A stretch of DNA of 64,000 bases from Aquanectria penicillioides (Eukaryota > Ascomycota > Sordariomycetes > Hypocreales > Nectriaceae): positions 1,984,001 to 2,048,000 of the forward strand of contig PYIU01000007.1 in the NCBI GenBank assembly GCA_003415625.1, given 5' to 3'. Below the pieces are notes generated by a model. It had not been told where the DNA came from and did not search any database. It saw nothing but the letters and a program-made list of their open reading frames with translations. The position numbers and the translations under genes were made by a program. This document shows, one piece after another, positions 33,056 to 45,600 of this stretch; the stretch's first letter is position 1; every line of letters starts with the position of its first letter.

Positions 33056-33958
33056 ATGATGTGGACAATTGGTATGCGCGAGGCTGTGGTCAAGGGAGGC
33101 GTCTTGAGAGGCTCACCAACGCCGACGTTTCGCCTCCAGCAGCAATCCCTTTTCTTCACCAAGCTTACTGGCGATTCTCGCTTCCATCTATACAACACCC
33201 TCTTTGGATCACGGCTCATTCACGTTCAATACGTACGCAATGCCCTCAAGGCAACAAACAACAAATCGACACATCGTTGGCGCCAATGCGTCTGTATCCA
33301 CCGTAACCAGCGAGCCCACCGCCACATAGATGAAGAGGATCATGAGCCTTGCCGGGTCCCAGTGATGCTTCTCCTGACCTGTCGTCGGGTTCACGGCGAG
33401 GCGGCTCGAATATTGTATGGAAGCAACGTCCTCTCCTTTGAGGAGCCTGGGACAATGATGCTGATGGAATATAACCTCAAGGCACCGCAATTGGCTTTGA
33501 TACGTCGAGTGGACTTGAAAATATCAGTAGTAAACGACTGGTGGCGTTGGAACGACACATGGGCGATGCTGAGAAGTATGCCGGGGCTTCAGCTGGCGAG
33601 AATCCATGCGAGTCGTATTGGGAGTCGGAAGGGGTTCCTAGAGAATCAGGATCGTTTCGAAGAGTTGAGTCAAGAGGAAAGCCAAGGCCGTGACCTTGAG
33701 CTTTGGGCCCGCCCGATGATCCGTTGGAACCGCGAGGGTAACGTGGAAGTTGGCTTCAGAGCCGACTTGAAGAGTGAACTTGGTCGACTGCCAGAGAGAC
33801 TGCGCAATGAGGGGGTGACGAAGCGGATAACATTATTCTGGATTGATAATGAGAAGCGGACCGATTCAGCAACCAGTGCGGATACAAGCCGACAACCAAA
33901 TTGCAATGCGCCTGATACGTGGGAGAAGGTGGAGGAAGAGTTAGCATGGAGACAGTAA
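33056..33958 (+). CDS. DUF7730 domain protein, paralogue 1
   Basis: This intronless frame starts at the first of two adjacent ATGs (33056) and encodes 300 residues. The order of motifs is that of the fungal DUF7730 family, which resembles F-box/leucine-rich-repeat proteins in layout. QQSLFFTKLTGDSRFHLYNTLFG is the N-terminal helix pair. VMLLLTCRRVHGEAARILYGSNVLSF is the conserved LLTCR..EA..LLY block, followed by a run of alternating hydrophobic segments. The C-terminus is acidic and probably disordered. The biochemical role of the family is unknown. A second member lies at 36113-36980 on the same strand. No signal peptide or membrane helix is seen. Confidence 0.72.
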   Translation: MMWTIGMREAVVKGGVLRGSPTPTFRLQQQSLFFTKLTGDSRFHLYNTLFGSRLIHVQYVRNALKATNNKSTHRWRQCVCIHRNQRAHRHIDEEDHEPCRVPVMLLLTCRRVHGEAARILYGSNVLSFEEPGTMMLMEYNLKAPQLALIRRVDLKISVVNDWWRWNDTWAMLRSMPGLQLARIHASRIGSRKGFLENQDRFEELSQEESQGRDLELWARPMIRWNREGNVEVGFRADLKSELGRLPERLRNEGVTKRITLFWIDNEKRTDSATSADTSRQPNCNAPDTWEKVEEELAWRQ

Positions 33959-36112
33959 GCGAAGTATCCTTTTTAGGTTGGATTACGAGGTCATCAGGCT
34001 TGTAGCCATGGTTCGACAAGAAAAGAGGCGAAGACAAGCTACATAGGACCTCTTCAACCACTATTTAGATGTGGGAAACCCTCAATCGCTATTACTCGAA
34101 ACTCCCTTCCCTCTCCCAGTCGCAGGAATCTCGAGTCTCCAAAGCCATCAATGGCAGTGCTCTGCAAGCGCGGCATCTCGTTCTTCCTCACCTCTGTGCC
34201 ACATTTCGCTTTCGCCAAAAACAACATGTCTCGTTTCCATGACTGCTAACCCCATATCTTCCCTCGGCTTTTAATTTTTTTTTAAATCCCGATGTCTGGT
34301 GCATGATATATATCGAACTATTGGGTAAATCGCGAGGGTTTTCTGACTTGAAGAAGTCGCCCAAAGGATACTCCTATCAGGCCCAAACAGAAGCACGTTG
34401 AGTATTCTGTTTGTCCACATAGACTTGGAGAGTTGCGCCATCCTCAATACCAAGGTATGTAAAGTAACTTTCCATCTCAATTACCACCATGCTCACTCAC
34501 TAACAAGTGTAAGTTCTCAAACCGGAGTGAAGAGTGTCGTTCCCCAAATTTAAACTATCGCACTGACGGTCCTTGCGGATGCGAATAGGCAATGCTCGTG
34601 CTCTACGATACAAATGCGCTGTCATTGTACTGGATCAGCTAAACTTTGTCCATCATCGCCTCTGCTACCACGCCAATTACGTCAAGTACCTCGATATATG
34701 TCCGAAATATGAGTACGAGTAGTTTTAGTATGAATGGTTGCAGGACCTCTGGCCCGTTGTGTACCTAGTCAACACCTGAGTGATCCATCAATGTGAATAT
34801 CTCAAGACAGGTGTCTCCTACTCACTACGTCCATCCGCTCGATGATGGGAGACTTGTTGAAGATTCAATCAAGAAGGCTTTCGCCTAGGGGTTATCTCCA
34901 GGATCACATTAGAGATGGGGATGCAAGCTTTCAGATGGAAGCGGATCCATAGCATTGACTACTTTTCCTCACAGGCTGTTGCAACATTATTTGGTGTCAG
35001 CCTGGGCGGATGGACTTTTGCTGGTCTATCAAACTAAGCCCAACAAATCCCATCAAGGACGTCGTATCTGTCACCGGACGGAGCGTTTCACGTTTGAAGA
35101 TTCGGGATCAAAAGGTGACTTCTTGGGCCGACAAGAGACACGATGATTACCAAGATATTGAATCGGGGCTGCGGTACGGGGATAAGTTTCAAAAGGTTCG
35201 CCAAAAGCTTTTTAGTACTCACCGAGCATGATAAACTGAGGAATCAGGGACGAACATAATGTTGCAATGAGTTGACAAGTGAGAGCCAGCAGATATCATA
35301 CTCAATATATGGTTGATAATACTATGTTCGGAATCTCATTTGCAAAATCGAGATCATCCTTCAGAGTTTGCTGATGAGGAACATAAAGAAGCAACCTTCG
35401 GTCAATGGGCTAGCCAGATGAGAGGTTATGGAGAAGGCGGCTGGGCCGATAACTCTCTGTTTAAAAGAAGGATTGGGGCTATTCTGAACGATACCCAACG
35501 CATCCACTACAGTATGGATAGATGAAACGAAGGTTTTGCTGTGCTAACTGAAAACTTAACCTGCATTGCCAGTCCACTGTTGATTTGCTCATGAAATCCT
35601 ATCATGTGGCAAAATGAGCAGTCTGTTTAGGGAAACAGGTAGACGAATCCCAAGATTTTTTTTTAGCCCTTGTTTGCGCGTCTGCTTTGGTCTAACTTCG
35701 TTGTTAAGGGTGTCAGAGAGGATTTCGAGTCCACAATTCACTCTGCTTCATATAGCACAGGACTGACTCTCTGGTTCACACCCCAACCTCGTTGCCTAGT
35801 ACTTGGGCTTTGATGGATTGCTCTCAACTACACATGTTTTCTTCAAAGTTTTAGAGTCTTCATATCGCTCAGAGTTTAGATTTCACGCTCTTTCTTTTCT
35901 TCTTTCTAACTAGCAGCTAAACATGTAGTCCTGACTGGTCATACGTGTTTGAAATGATGACCCTTGCCAGCTGACCACCAGTTGCCAGCCGACGTATTTT
36001 ATCCACAACGACCGACTTCTCCCACTCCCTTTCATTTCTCCCCGGACCAAAACACAAATTCAAATCTTTTTGCCTTAGTCCGGCTCTTCACGAGCACAGT
36101 TACACGGCCAAA
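33959..36112. other. intergenic region between two DUF7730 genes
   Basis: About 2.15 kb. The central part holds plus-strand coding-like fragments in shifting frames (listed as a possible pseudogene). The outer parts show nothing recognisable apart from a T-run at 34269-34284 and another at 35656-35664. Confidence 0.4.
34578..35525 (+). pseudogene. possible degraded gene of unknown family
   Basis: Several plus-strand segments read like ordinary protein, but in different frames and split by stops. One starts at the ATG at 34578 and continues through ALRYKCAVIVLDQLNFVHHR to a stop after KYEYE. Another gives THYVHPLDDGRLVEDSIKKAF at about 34820-34887. A third runs through VTSWADKRHDDYQDIESG (35010-35231), and a fourth is a 70-codon frame at 35313-35525. 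No set of GT..AG introns I tried joins them. They could be debris of one gene or chance frames, and I recognise no family. Confidence 0.2.
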
Positions 36113-36980
36113 ATGGGTCTTGCCTTCCGGAAAGGCGATCCTCAGATGGCATCACTTTTCTTCTCGTTGGCCGACCCCGACATTCGTCGACTCGTCTACA
36201 CCCACCTTTTCGGAGGATTCCTCCTTCACGTCGGCCATTTTCGTCCCGGTGACCACTTCCAGCGAGAGAACTCCCCCAGAGAATCCCGCGTCGGCCTTTG
36301 GCATTGCGTCTGCCGGCGAAGCCTGGAAGAACAGCCACATTCCCATCTAGAGGATCATCACAAATGGTGCTATATGGCAACTGGTCTTCTTTTTACTTGC
36401 AAACGGACGTTGGTGACACCCAAAGCTGCTTTGAGAAGCCATAAGACTAACAATCATAAGTTATGAGGAGGGCCTTCGCGTCCTCTACGGAACCAACAGG
36501 TTCATGTTCGATGACCCGGATGACTTTGTTGTCTTCAAGGTCTTTGCCTATCGATACCTTCACATCATCAGACACATTGGCTTTACTCTGGACACTGCCA
36601 CAAGCCACCGTGATGGCAGATGGCTGCCGCAGCTCAAAGCCGTCAGCATGGCTATCCATGGCCGGTTTCGCAACCTGAACCTGCGCTTCCGCATCTCTCA
36701 TCAGCCGTCATCTACAGAACGCGGGTGGAAAATGACAACTGCCATTGAAGAAGCGGTTTCAATTCTCTTGTGGGGGGATAAAGCAGATGTCAGTTTCGTC
36801 GAAATCCACCTGCCACTTGAGCTGTATACTACTGTTGTCCCTTCCCTTAGCCAGTGGATATCACGAGGAGCCCTTGGGTTCACGGTAGCCGAACCAGATA
36901 CCCACCCAGATACCATGGATGAGGATTCTGACGATGAGAGAGCCGAGTTCTACTATTTTGAAGACTGCAGCTCCGAATGA
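36113..36980 (+). CDS. DUF7730 domain protein, paralogue 2
   Basis: There are two exons, 36113-36408 and 36461-36980, separated by a 52-nt intron. Its 5' end is GTTGGT, less common than GTANGT; it has a GACTAAC branch motif and an AAG 3' end. Joining gives TCKRTYEEGLRVLYGTNRF in phase and a 271-residue product. The layout matches the DUF7730 gene upstream: an N-terminal LADPDIRRLVYTHLFGG helix pair, then LLFTCKR..YEEGLRVLYG (equivalent to LLTCRRVHGEAARILYG), then hydrophobic repeats. The last 25 residues are strongly acidic (DEDSDDERAEF). The function of the family is not known. Sequence similarity to the first copy outside the conserved blocks is low by eye, so duplication was not recent. 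Confidence 0.7.
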
Positions 36981-37710
36981 TATGAAATAGTAACGCTTTC
37001 CGACATTTTAATTGGGAGGGGGGTGGGCAGTCGGGGGCTATTGGCAATGGACGATTGGACGAATACGGTTGTTAAAGGGCGAGATGGTCTGCGGTACCGT
37101 ACAGAGTAGATGTTTAACATTCGGCTATTGTCACGGTTTGTCATGGCTTTGACTATATTGAACCACCCGTTTTCTTAATCCGTGAGAACTTTCTTGGGCA
37201 AAAGACTTTTTTCCATACGTAGAGACGTGAGTTTTTTATTCATGCCCTGTTACGGTCAGCACCAACTACGACAAGTACAGTCGAGACGTCCGTGAAGACG
37301 TTCATGAGACTACTTCATCATTGTCGAGGACAGCTTTGGCAGCTTCCTCGAAGATATCCATCCGTAGCAGAGCTAGGTCCGCACCGGAATACGTGACATC
37401 TGATCTGGTAGGCATTAAGTCTGCAGTATCTGGACTTGAATGCATTGTGGAAGTTCATGTTTTGGGGAATCAGCAGTATTGGCAAGGCCACACATGCTCT
37501 GGAGTGCATTAAGCCACTCAACTCCTCGAAATAACATACTTAACAATAATCTATGCAAATACATGACTCAAGTTCGAGCAGAATGCACAAAAGCCAACTC
37601 ACTCATCCCGGTTTCGGACGTCATTATTCACCCATTTCTACAAGAACGCCGGAACATGTTGCCATAACCACAACTCAAACACAGAAAAGTGAAAATTGCA
37701 AATGCAAGGT
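36981..37710. other. convergent 3' intergenic region
   Basis: This lies between the convergent 3' ends of the second DUF7730 gene and the App1 gene. No coding feature is recognised. Confidence 0.5.
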
Positions 37711-39010
37711 TTATTTCGAATTCCGTTGAACCAGCCTCTTGACAATCAGGCCACAGTCCCTGGGATCTTCGAATGCGTGCCATGCCTCTGCTGGAATGCC
37801 CTTGAAAGCCTTCTCAAAGCGCTCAAGTTGGTTCTTTTCATCAATCCCAACCGATGAAATATCAGTGACTTTGCGAATGAGAATCATCTTGACCCAGCCG
37901 GGCATTGTTCGATAGCTAGTGGACATGTTAGCGTGAAGGGAACACTTGGGTCATTCTTGAGAGTCTTGCAACCGACATTTCACCATAAGCCTCCGGATCG
38001 GACTGCGTGGAGTCTCCGATAAGAATCATCTTCCTCTTAGGTAACCATGAGTGCACCTTCTTCATACGATCAACCTTGTACTCTTCTGTCCCCATTGTGA
38101 GGGCTGACAGCAAGCCCGCAACACTCCTCCAGCTCGAATCGCGCAGTACCATAGTACCTGCAGGATAGTGCTGTCCAATGAATTTCTGAAGGAGCGGGTA
38201 TAGATTGTAGGGCGAGGCAGACAGGTAAAACCACGGGGTATCGCGAGGAAGGAAAGACTTCAAATCAGCGTATAGCTCAGGCATTCCGGATATGGGCCTG
38301 GGCTTCTCTACAAACGTCTCGCGTAGGATACCGAGAGGATCGCTTGTCTTGGTAACCTTAATCGTGTCATCGATATCTGAGATGATGCTCCAACCCTCCG
38401 GGCTAGCATAGCAAGTTTTCATGTCGAGGAGGCCCTTGACGGTACTGGGTACTTTGGCCCTGGCCGTGACGAGTGATCCGCTTTCGCGAGACTTGACGGA
38501 GATTGCTTGGGAGGTGATACCATTGAAACTGGTGGGTCCCAGGTGCAACAACCTGCCTTGGTGGTCCACCTTGAGAACACGAATAGTTTGAATATCCCAG
38601 AGGAAAGGAATCAAACGTTCCTCAATCGTGTCGCGCTCTTGGGCATCGTCGGCAAGTCCCAAAGTCTTGGCGATGCTCGACACAACATCTGCAAGACGGC
38701 ACTTGAGGTCTGGCTCGAAAACGGCAGCGACAAACTCGGCCTCCCAAGCGCCAGTCTTGGGGGATTGGTATGCAGTGTTGTCAAAGAGCCAAACAACATC
38801 GCGGCCGCCGACCTGCCTTCCAAATGTGCCCATGTTGCTCAGTCGGGATATCCAGCCAGTAACACTGTTGAGGGTAGACGCTGGGAGCTGAAGGTGAGGA
38901 GCTTTGGGGTCAGGTAAGCTTGATTCGACCTCCTCAAAGTTCCTCTGTTTTCGGGTGCGCAACTGCATAGCGTGGGCTTCAGCTGAAGGGTTGATGTCGG
39001 AGGTTGTCAT
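37711..39010 (-). CDS. App1-type phosphatidate phosphatase
   Basis: This is a Mg-dependent phosphatidate phosphatase of the App1 family (DUF2183), which converts phosphatidate to diacylglycerol; the yeast enzyme works at cortical actin patches. Exon 1 is 39010-37977 and exon 2 is 37915-37711, with a 61-nt intron (GTCGGT..CTAG, GCTAAC branch) that restores GEIYRTMPGW. The product is 412 residues. The catalytic DxDxT motif is present as DIDDTIK near residue 211. Other family motifs are GMPELYADL, FYLSASPYNLYP, KMILIGDSTQSDPEAYGE and the IRKVTDI strand near the end. An N-terminal region of about 190 residues matches the usual App1 lead-in domain. It lacks the long proline-rich tail of yeast App1, as many filamentous-fungal members do. 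All catalytic residues I can judge are intact. Confidence 0.9.
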
Positions 39011-41010
39011 GATGAAAAAGGGAACGGCGGGCCGTGAGCCCTAGAATTGTCTAATAGGCGTAGTAAACTGAAGGCGGATGCTGCCAGGAACAATGGACTT
39101 GCGAGTGAGGACTGTCGACGCCAAAGCTATGGTCCCGTGATGCGGTGTGTGTTGCTGGACGTCTGTATCAGCGGTTTCAAGTCGCGTGGTCATGAGGGTC
39201 AGGCTTCTGGAACTGGGTGTGGTTTGCGGAGTCGTGGGTTGATAATAAGTAATGAGATACACCTCGAGACCAGAGGCTCGTTGAGCGTGCCCAGGTAGGC
39301 AGGCACGCAGTCTAAGCATAAGGCATTGGCCATGGCGAACTGCAAGCCTCCGTGTCCACGGGGTAAGGAGGTAGCCGAGAGGGCTGAAGGGCTGAGAGGC
39401 AACACGGAAGCCCCGCAAGGTTCGGGGAACGGCTGAAGATCCATACCCAAGCTGAGTTGGTGATGGCTGCACGCATCTCCTTGGCTACAGGGGAGAAAGC
39501 TCGTGACCGCTTATGGCATGTGCGGATTGGAAGCTGCATTTGGGCGCTGGGCGGCTTGGGGAGGTGCCAGGGCCGCTTGATGGTCGAGGGGGGAATCTGA
39601 GACTAGCACACTCAAACCCAAAGTGGACGAACCAGGCGCCGCACAGGCGTGACCTCGCAGCATGATGACGGTCACGAATAGGTAAATCAGATCGTCAGCC
39701 AAGTTGCCGGTACATGCACATGTGCTGCGTGTGGCCTCAACGGCCTCGATGCCCTATCGGCCTGTCTCCCTGTGCCATGTACGTCGCGGGCCGACGCTGA
39801 TCTCTTTTCGCGACACCAACCTGAGGATGCGGCGACGAATGGGGTTTCAAAAGAGGGAAGCAATCGAGAGTCAGCGCGCGCTTGATCAGTCAGCTCGTCA
39901 TCGGCAGCTATCGAGTGCGTGAGGTCGCCGTGTACCCAGATGACATTCCACCCACATTGACCAATACTCTGCCTATGTACATAGTTGAATGTCATCTGTC
40001 GGCAAAGTGAGGCGCCGGAAACCAGCGCTGCGATCAATTCAACTCAACCTATTGAATTGGAGGCATGAAACATCAGGGCTACAGGATATCACGTGAGGAA
40101 TAGAGGTTCCTTCGGGACTGATTCGAGCAGGGCTCGCCGAACACTCGGCCCCTTAGACCTGTGTTAGTAAGCAACAGAGAGCCAGACCTCCCTGACCTCA
40201 AGGGGCGGGAGCCATAGGGAATAGATACAGAATACACACACACATGTTCAGGGTCATCAAATGGTCATACAGGCTATTCATCAAGTATACCCTATTCGGT
40301 CATTTTGTACAACTTGTCCCGTGATGGGTCAGGGGAGCAGGGTGGCGAGGAGCACCTCAACGTCCCTGGCGACGCCGCGCACCGCAAAAGTCCGTCCCTG
40401 ACGATATGCGTCATCCTTCATTTAAGTTTGAACGGGCACGGGTCATCGGTGCCGTGTCGGCCAGCGTGACTTGGAGGACCTGTCCTTTGACTGGATCCGT
40501 TCATTTATCCCAACTCCGAGAACATGTGTTCTCGTAGTTCAATGAACCAAAAACCAAAAAAAAAAATGTGTGAACCATGCCATATAGCCCATAAAACAGA
40601 TGTCAGAACTTGCGTGCTTGTTTAAGTATGTTGTGTCTTCTTTTTTTCTCCCTTTCACTGTCCTTTCCTCTTCTTTTCCTTGCCATTTAGCGCCAAACTC
40701 GAGATCAACCACATGATGGGTTACTGCAAGTTAGATTACGCACATCACATTAAACCGTTCCTTTTTTTTTTTTTGGTTCTTACTTGCAAAACCGATCAAA
40801 TCAATTATCGGGTATTGAAATGAAACCGAAAGTCACAAACAGACACCCCATTGCTTTCTTATCCAACCAAATAGCTTGTCCACTGAACGCCGTGCGTCGC
40901 TTTTTGAAATGCATGCGTGTGCTTTGATGTATTCAACAAAATTGAGTCCAATCCCTGCTCCACCAACTCCTTAAATAATGCATCGCCATTATAGGTTCGT
41001 CAAGGAACGT
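39011..41010. other. intergenic region
   Basis: Two kilobases lie between the start of the App1 gene and the 3' end of the SGNH-like gene. The first 600 bases should contain the App1 promoter. Short frames here lack motifs. An A-run (40553-40565) and a T-run (40761-40774) are present. Confidence 0.45.
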
Positions 41011-42610
41011 CTAATAAAACCAACTGGTCTTTGGTTGCCGAAGGAACAACTTTTCCAGCACAGCTTCCATCATTGGCTTTCCAAGGGCGGTGATGGCCCG
41101 CTGGCTAATAGTGAAGGCGTCGTAAAATAGGTGGTCGTGAGGGACCGAACATTCAAACTTGACTTCATCCAGATCGACAGTCAAATCTTCGCTAATCGTC
41201 TTGACGCAGGGCGACCAAACATCCAAATATCGCATGGTATCGTCAGCGGCCAAGGTACCATGGCCCTCGGAGTCCCTAACTTCAGCTCGGTGCATTTCCT
41301 CTTCCGTCATAGCGTCTAGAATGATTTGGGAAGAGTTGAGCCGAACCCCATTGCGGAAGGGATATGGTGCGTAGATGATGCGGTTTTCCTTAGCTGCGAT
41401 CTGGCTGAGTACCTTGGGCCGCATAGAAGAGGGTAAAAAATCGAAAATTGACGCCTTCTTGTTCTCCACAGTATCCCATCTCTTCAACTTCACTGGTGCT
41501 TCCTCAATGTCCGCTTGTTGAAAACCTTCGGGCTTCTGTCCTCCCTTCTGCTTCCAGTCCTGGAGGGCTGAATCCATCGCTTGGTTCCAATACCTCGTCA
41601 ACCACATGACGTTGCGTGTGTGCTCAGTCACGGTGTTAGGGAAACTGGGCACTGGTCGGCCGCGCCAGCCAGGGGTGAGAGAGATGTCAAACGGCTTCGG
41701 GATCAAGAGACGAAAGCTCTCGAGCATACGCCTGTCGATATTTTTTATTGTTTTGGGATCCGTTAATTGTTGAATCTGTGATTCTGTGGCATTTGACCAG
41801 AAGTCAGAGAAAGCAATCGACTTGGAATCGAGAGAGTGTTTGTAAACTTTCTCGGCTTGTTCAAAAATGTGAGTGACGGTTTTGTCTATGAGCACCTCAG
41901 CTACATCTAGAGGCATCGCAGCCAGGTTCCAAATTTCCCAGGTGCCAAAGGTGAAGATCCAAAGCGTCTCGTGGGGAATGTCGCCGATAAGCTTCATGGC
42001 GAGAAACTTGTCGACCTGGGCACCAAGATCCGGAATACCGTTGGGGACTGGATACTGCTCAAGGATGAAGTCAAAGTCAAGAGCAGGCTTCTCGGTGATG
42101 TTGGTGTGGGCAGTGATGTTTTGCAGGTGGCTGAGTTGTTGGGCGTAGAACGAGTTAGATGCCAACCCATGGCCTGAGGGAACAAGTGAAATGTGCGATG
42201 TGCAATTCATCTAAGAGATGTGAGACATGGTTTGAGGCAGCATATTTTGGGGATGGGACACCTACCTGCTTGCAGAGCTCCTCTGTCCACGTTGTACGGG
42301 TCTTCTCGGGGTCGATAACGCTACCAATCACATCGGGAGAGCCGAAAACGACAATCCTCAAGTTGGTAGCTTTCGGCTCGGACTGGGCATCCCAACTAAG
42401 AGCACTCTTGTAGCTAGTCAAGGAACCGCCGCCTAGATGCTCTGGCAACAAGCCAAAGATGATGAATACGGTGAATAGAACGGTGCTAACCAGAAGAACC
42501 AATCGCAGGCTCCCTCGCCAAGCACGGGTGGAGCAGAAGAGGATAGCCTTGGCCAGCGAGTTACCCTCGCTACCACCAGGCATGCGGTGGTCCAAGGTTG
42601 ATGTGAACAT
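41011..42610 (-). CDS. membrane-anchored SGNH/GDSL-hydrolase-like protein, probably catalytically altered
   Basis: There are two exons, 42610-42266 and 42210-41011, with a 55-nt phase-0 intron (GTAGGT..TTAG). The product is 514 residues. Residues 35-55 form one hydrophobic helix after a basic stretch, so this is likely a type II membrane protein. The rest carries several N-glycosylation sequons (NCT, NIT twice, NAT, NSS), which fits a lumenal or external domain. Fold clues resemble GDSL/SGNH hydrolases: RIVVFGSPDVIGS near residue 90 (block I, normally FGDS), FTFGTWEIWNLA at 201-211 (block III, normally GxND), and HLFYDAFTIS at about 475-484 (block V, normally DxFH). The block III Asn/Asp and the block V His appear replaced by Trp/Glu and Thr. 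I infer a non-enzymatic or rewired member. The family assignment is by pattern only. Confidence 0.6.
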
Positions 42611-45600
42611 GGCTGTGAGTAGAGAAGAGAGGGAAGATAGGAATGGAAATGAGGTTTTGAGATGGTACAGGGATGGCCGTGTCCTATAAGGAGATCATTT
42701 GTGGTATTTTGGCAACGGGAGATGGGTTGTTGGCCTAGGCTGTTGTATGGTTTTGAGCCAATAAGGCCGGGCGAGTGAGAGTATGGGATGGCCGGCGGTA
42801 AGTGGTGGAGAGAACCACCTGTCAGCCTTATTATCTAGTTGTGGGGACGGGAGGTTCTGGCGGAATGACGTTTGTTAGAGGCTGAGATCAGAGACCAGAG
42901 ACCAAAAGTGACGCGCGGAAGCGTGGTGGGTAATGCCAGATGCCAGCGGAGAAGGCAAGATAACAATGGGCGAGCGGAGTCCAGAGAACAGAAAGGCAGC
43001 CCCGATGATGGAAAAAGCGTTGACAGTACAGGTGCTAGATTCGTTCGACAAGCATAAATTCCAGGAGGAAAAAAAAAAAAAGAGGGTAAAGTTCAGAAGC
43101 GCGTGATTAAAACAGGGACAGAGAGTTGGGTCAGGGGACTGCAGTAACGCTTAAGGTACGCGTACTTCATGTCGCCCAAGATAATTCGGGATGGACGATG
43201 GGCGAATCCAAACAGGGACTGGGGAGGGATACGCGGATGGGTCATGGCTGGGTACGGATCCCACCCCATGGAACAGTATTAGAGGCATGGATCGGGCCTA
43301 AGCCCGTCCATCCAGGACGCATCAGCTCACCCTCCACCTCATCCAGCCAAGCAACCCAGAGGCGCCAGAGCACCAACAAGACGGGCCTAAGACGGGCTAA
43401 ACGTCATCTGTCGGCTTTGCCTCGCTGGGGGCCCCATCCTCGATGCCCTGATCCCTGTGTATTGGGTGTGCGCCTTGCATGGAAACCTCTCCTCCGCGCT
43501 CTGGACGCGCAACCCTCCAGGCCATGATGCTGTTTCGGTGTCGTCAAGCGTCGCACGTTGCCCCAGCCCATCTCGAGCCCACTTACCGACCGAGCAGGAG
43601 AGCACGCGACCAACCGCCAATTGATCGCCATTACTAGGGATACCATCGTTGAGATTTTGTGCTAAGTGAGTGAGAGCCTTCACACTGAGCTTTCATCCAG
43701 TTTGGGCACTCCAAAGCCTGGCTGTTCTTTTCCTCAACGGGCCAGCAATCCATGTCCGACGGAGTCGGCGTCGTCAGCAGTGGAGCTTCGTGCTCCATGG
43801 TTCCAAGCGCTCTGGCCGTTGGCTGTCCTATTGCAGTCGGAGCGGCGGAGCGGCGCCGCCAACCCGTTGGCAGCGCCATACAGCGGTTTGTGCTGATCAC
43901 AATCAAGTGGGTTGCTCATCTCGTACCTGTGAGGCAAGCCCTGTTGTATTTTATTGTATTTTATGTTTATTTCATCCTTTGCTACTTCTGTTTCCTTCAC
44001 GTTCCTCGTGACATCTTGCACTATCTGCACCAGCAGCCGACGTCTCTGGTTGTCATCTAAATCGCAATTCCGACTGCGACCGTGCCGTTTGTGCCGTGCC
44101 TGGGCACGGGTCGTGGGGATGGTGCCGAATGGTTGCAGGGTCTCAGATTAGTGTTCCAGAAAAGGACATGAAGCACATGACTCTATCCCACCATACGTTC
44201 CCATTCTCTCCTTTCGAACGAAAGCCCTTGTGCTTTGAGATGGCAAATTTTTTTATTTTTTTTTCATATCTCCCCCCAGCGGGTAGCATCCGGCTCTAGC
44301 TCCGTACCTGGGCTTTCTTGATTGTATCCAGTACCTGGCCCCTGAATGGGAAAAAAGTTACAATGAATAGGCAAATCTTGTTTCAGGCACGTATAAGGAG
44401 GCCCCCTCCCAAACAATCAACTTGGCGCCGTAGTCGATGCTGCTGAATCCTCCCGTGTTCTTGGCTTGGGTCACCATCATGTTACCTAATATCGCTTCGG
44501 CCAAGCTCTGCTCCATAGGTAGGTAACAGTAGGATTAAGGCTGTTGGGTCTTCTCACTTTGTGTGAGTATGTAGAGGGGTAGCTTACCATGCTCCCCCAA
44601 TATTCCATTACCCATGTTTCTTGCTATTTACCCGTTTGTAGCTTCATGGTACCCCAGCATCGGATGCGATAGGGATCGGCCATTTTACCCCCCATCCTCC
44701 TTTTTCTTTTCTTTTTTTTTCCCCCAATAGAGCGGCTATATCGTGCCAGTCTACTGCAGAGAGACCGAATCGAGCACACAAGCCTAAAATTGATTTGTCG
44801 TGGCGCGCTGTAGAAAAGCCACGATGACAGACCGGCGTGAACACGTCTTGCATTGGCCAACAATACTCCCTCCAATCTCTTCAGGTGCCTCCTGTCACGA
44901 TCACCGCTCCGAGGGGGTGCTCGGATTCGAATCGGCAAATGAAGCTCGTATTTCGCTTCGGAACCCCTCTAAGCGGCAAACTACTCGTCATTGCTCATGC
45001 CCGCCACGAAGTCAATTCAATAACTCAACTTTGTTTTGTCTTGTGTCAACCAAACTAACAACAACCACGTACGTATCTCTCGAGATAATTTCCGACCGAA
45101 AACGCTCAGGCAGAAGGCCAAGGCTCCTAATATGCTTCTAACACTACTCCACTCAACAGCGCTGATTGCTTCTGAAACACCCCTGTAGCCGATGCTTCAC
45201 CCTCATCCTCAGATTCCCCCAGCAAACCAATCATGAATCCATATCTCCACAATTTTCTATGAGCTTAGCGAAGTAAAAATCAGTACAAAATAATAACAAC
45301 AAATATAGGTAGCCATTTGGTGACAAAAATAAAAATAAAAAAGAGAGGATTCACCCAACAAATTCGAATGTTGCAATGTGGAGTTGTCTGGATCGTGCCG
45401 AGCCAGATCTTAGCTGGACCGATCTTGGCACATCCCAGCAGTTACATTCAGAGTACCTATGCCAATCATCGTCCCCATTCCAAGACCAAATGCGTACGTA
45501 TAATGGATGTTTGGTTTGGTGTGTCCGCCCACTTGGCTCTCCCAAGCAAGCTGTGGAGACGTCAAACCGAGCGCCGTGCATGCAATTAAGGTGCCTGCAC

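Noticed and set aside
44926..44937. GGATTCGAATC, resembling a tRNA T-loop
   Set aside because: No acceptor-stem pairing, A-box or anticodon arm at the right distance on either strand.
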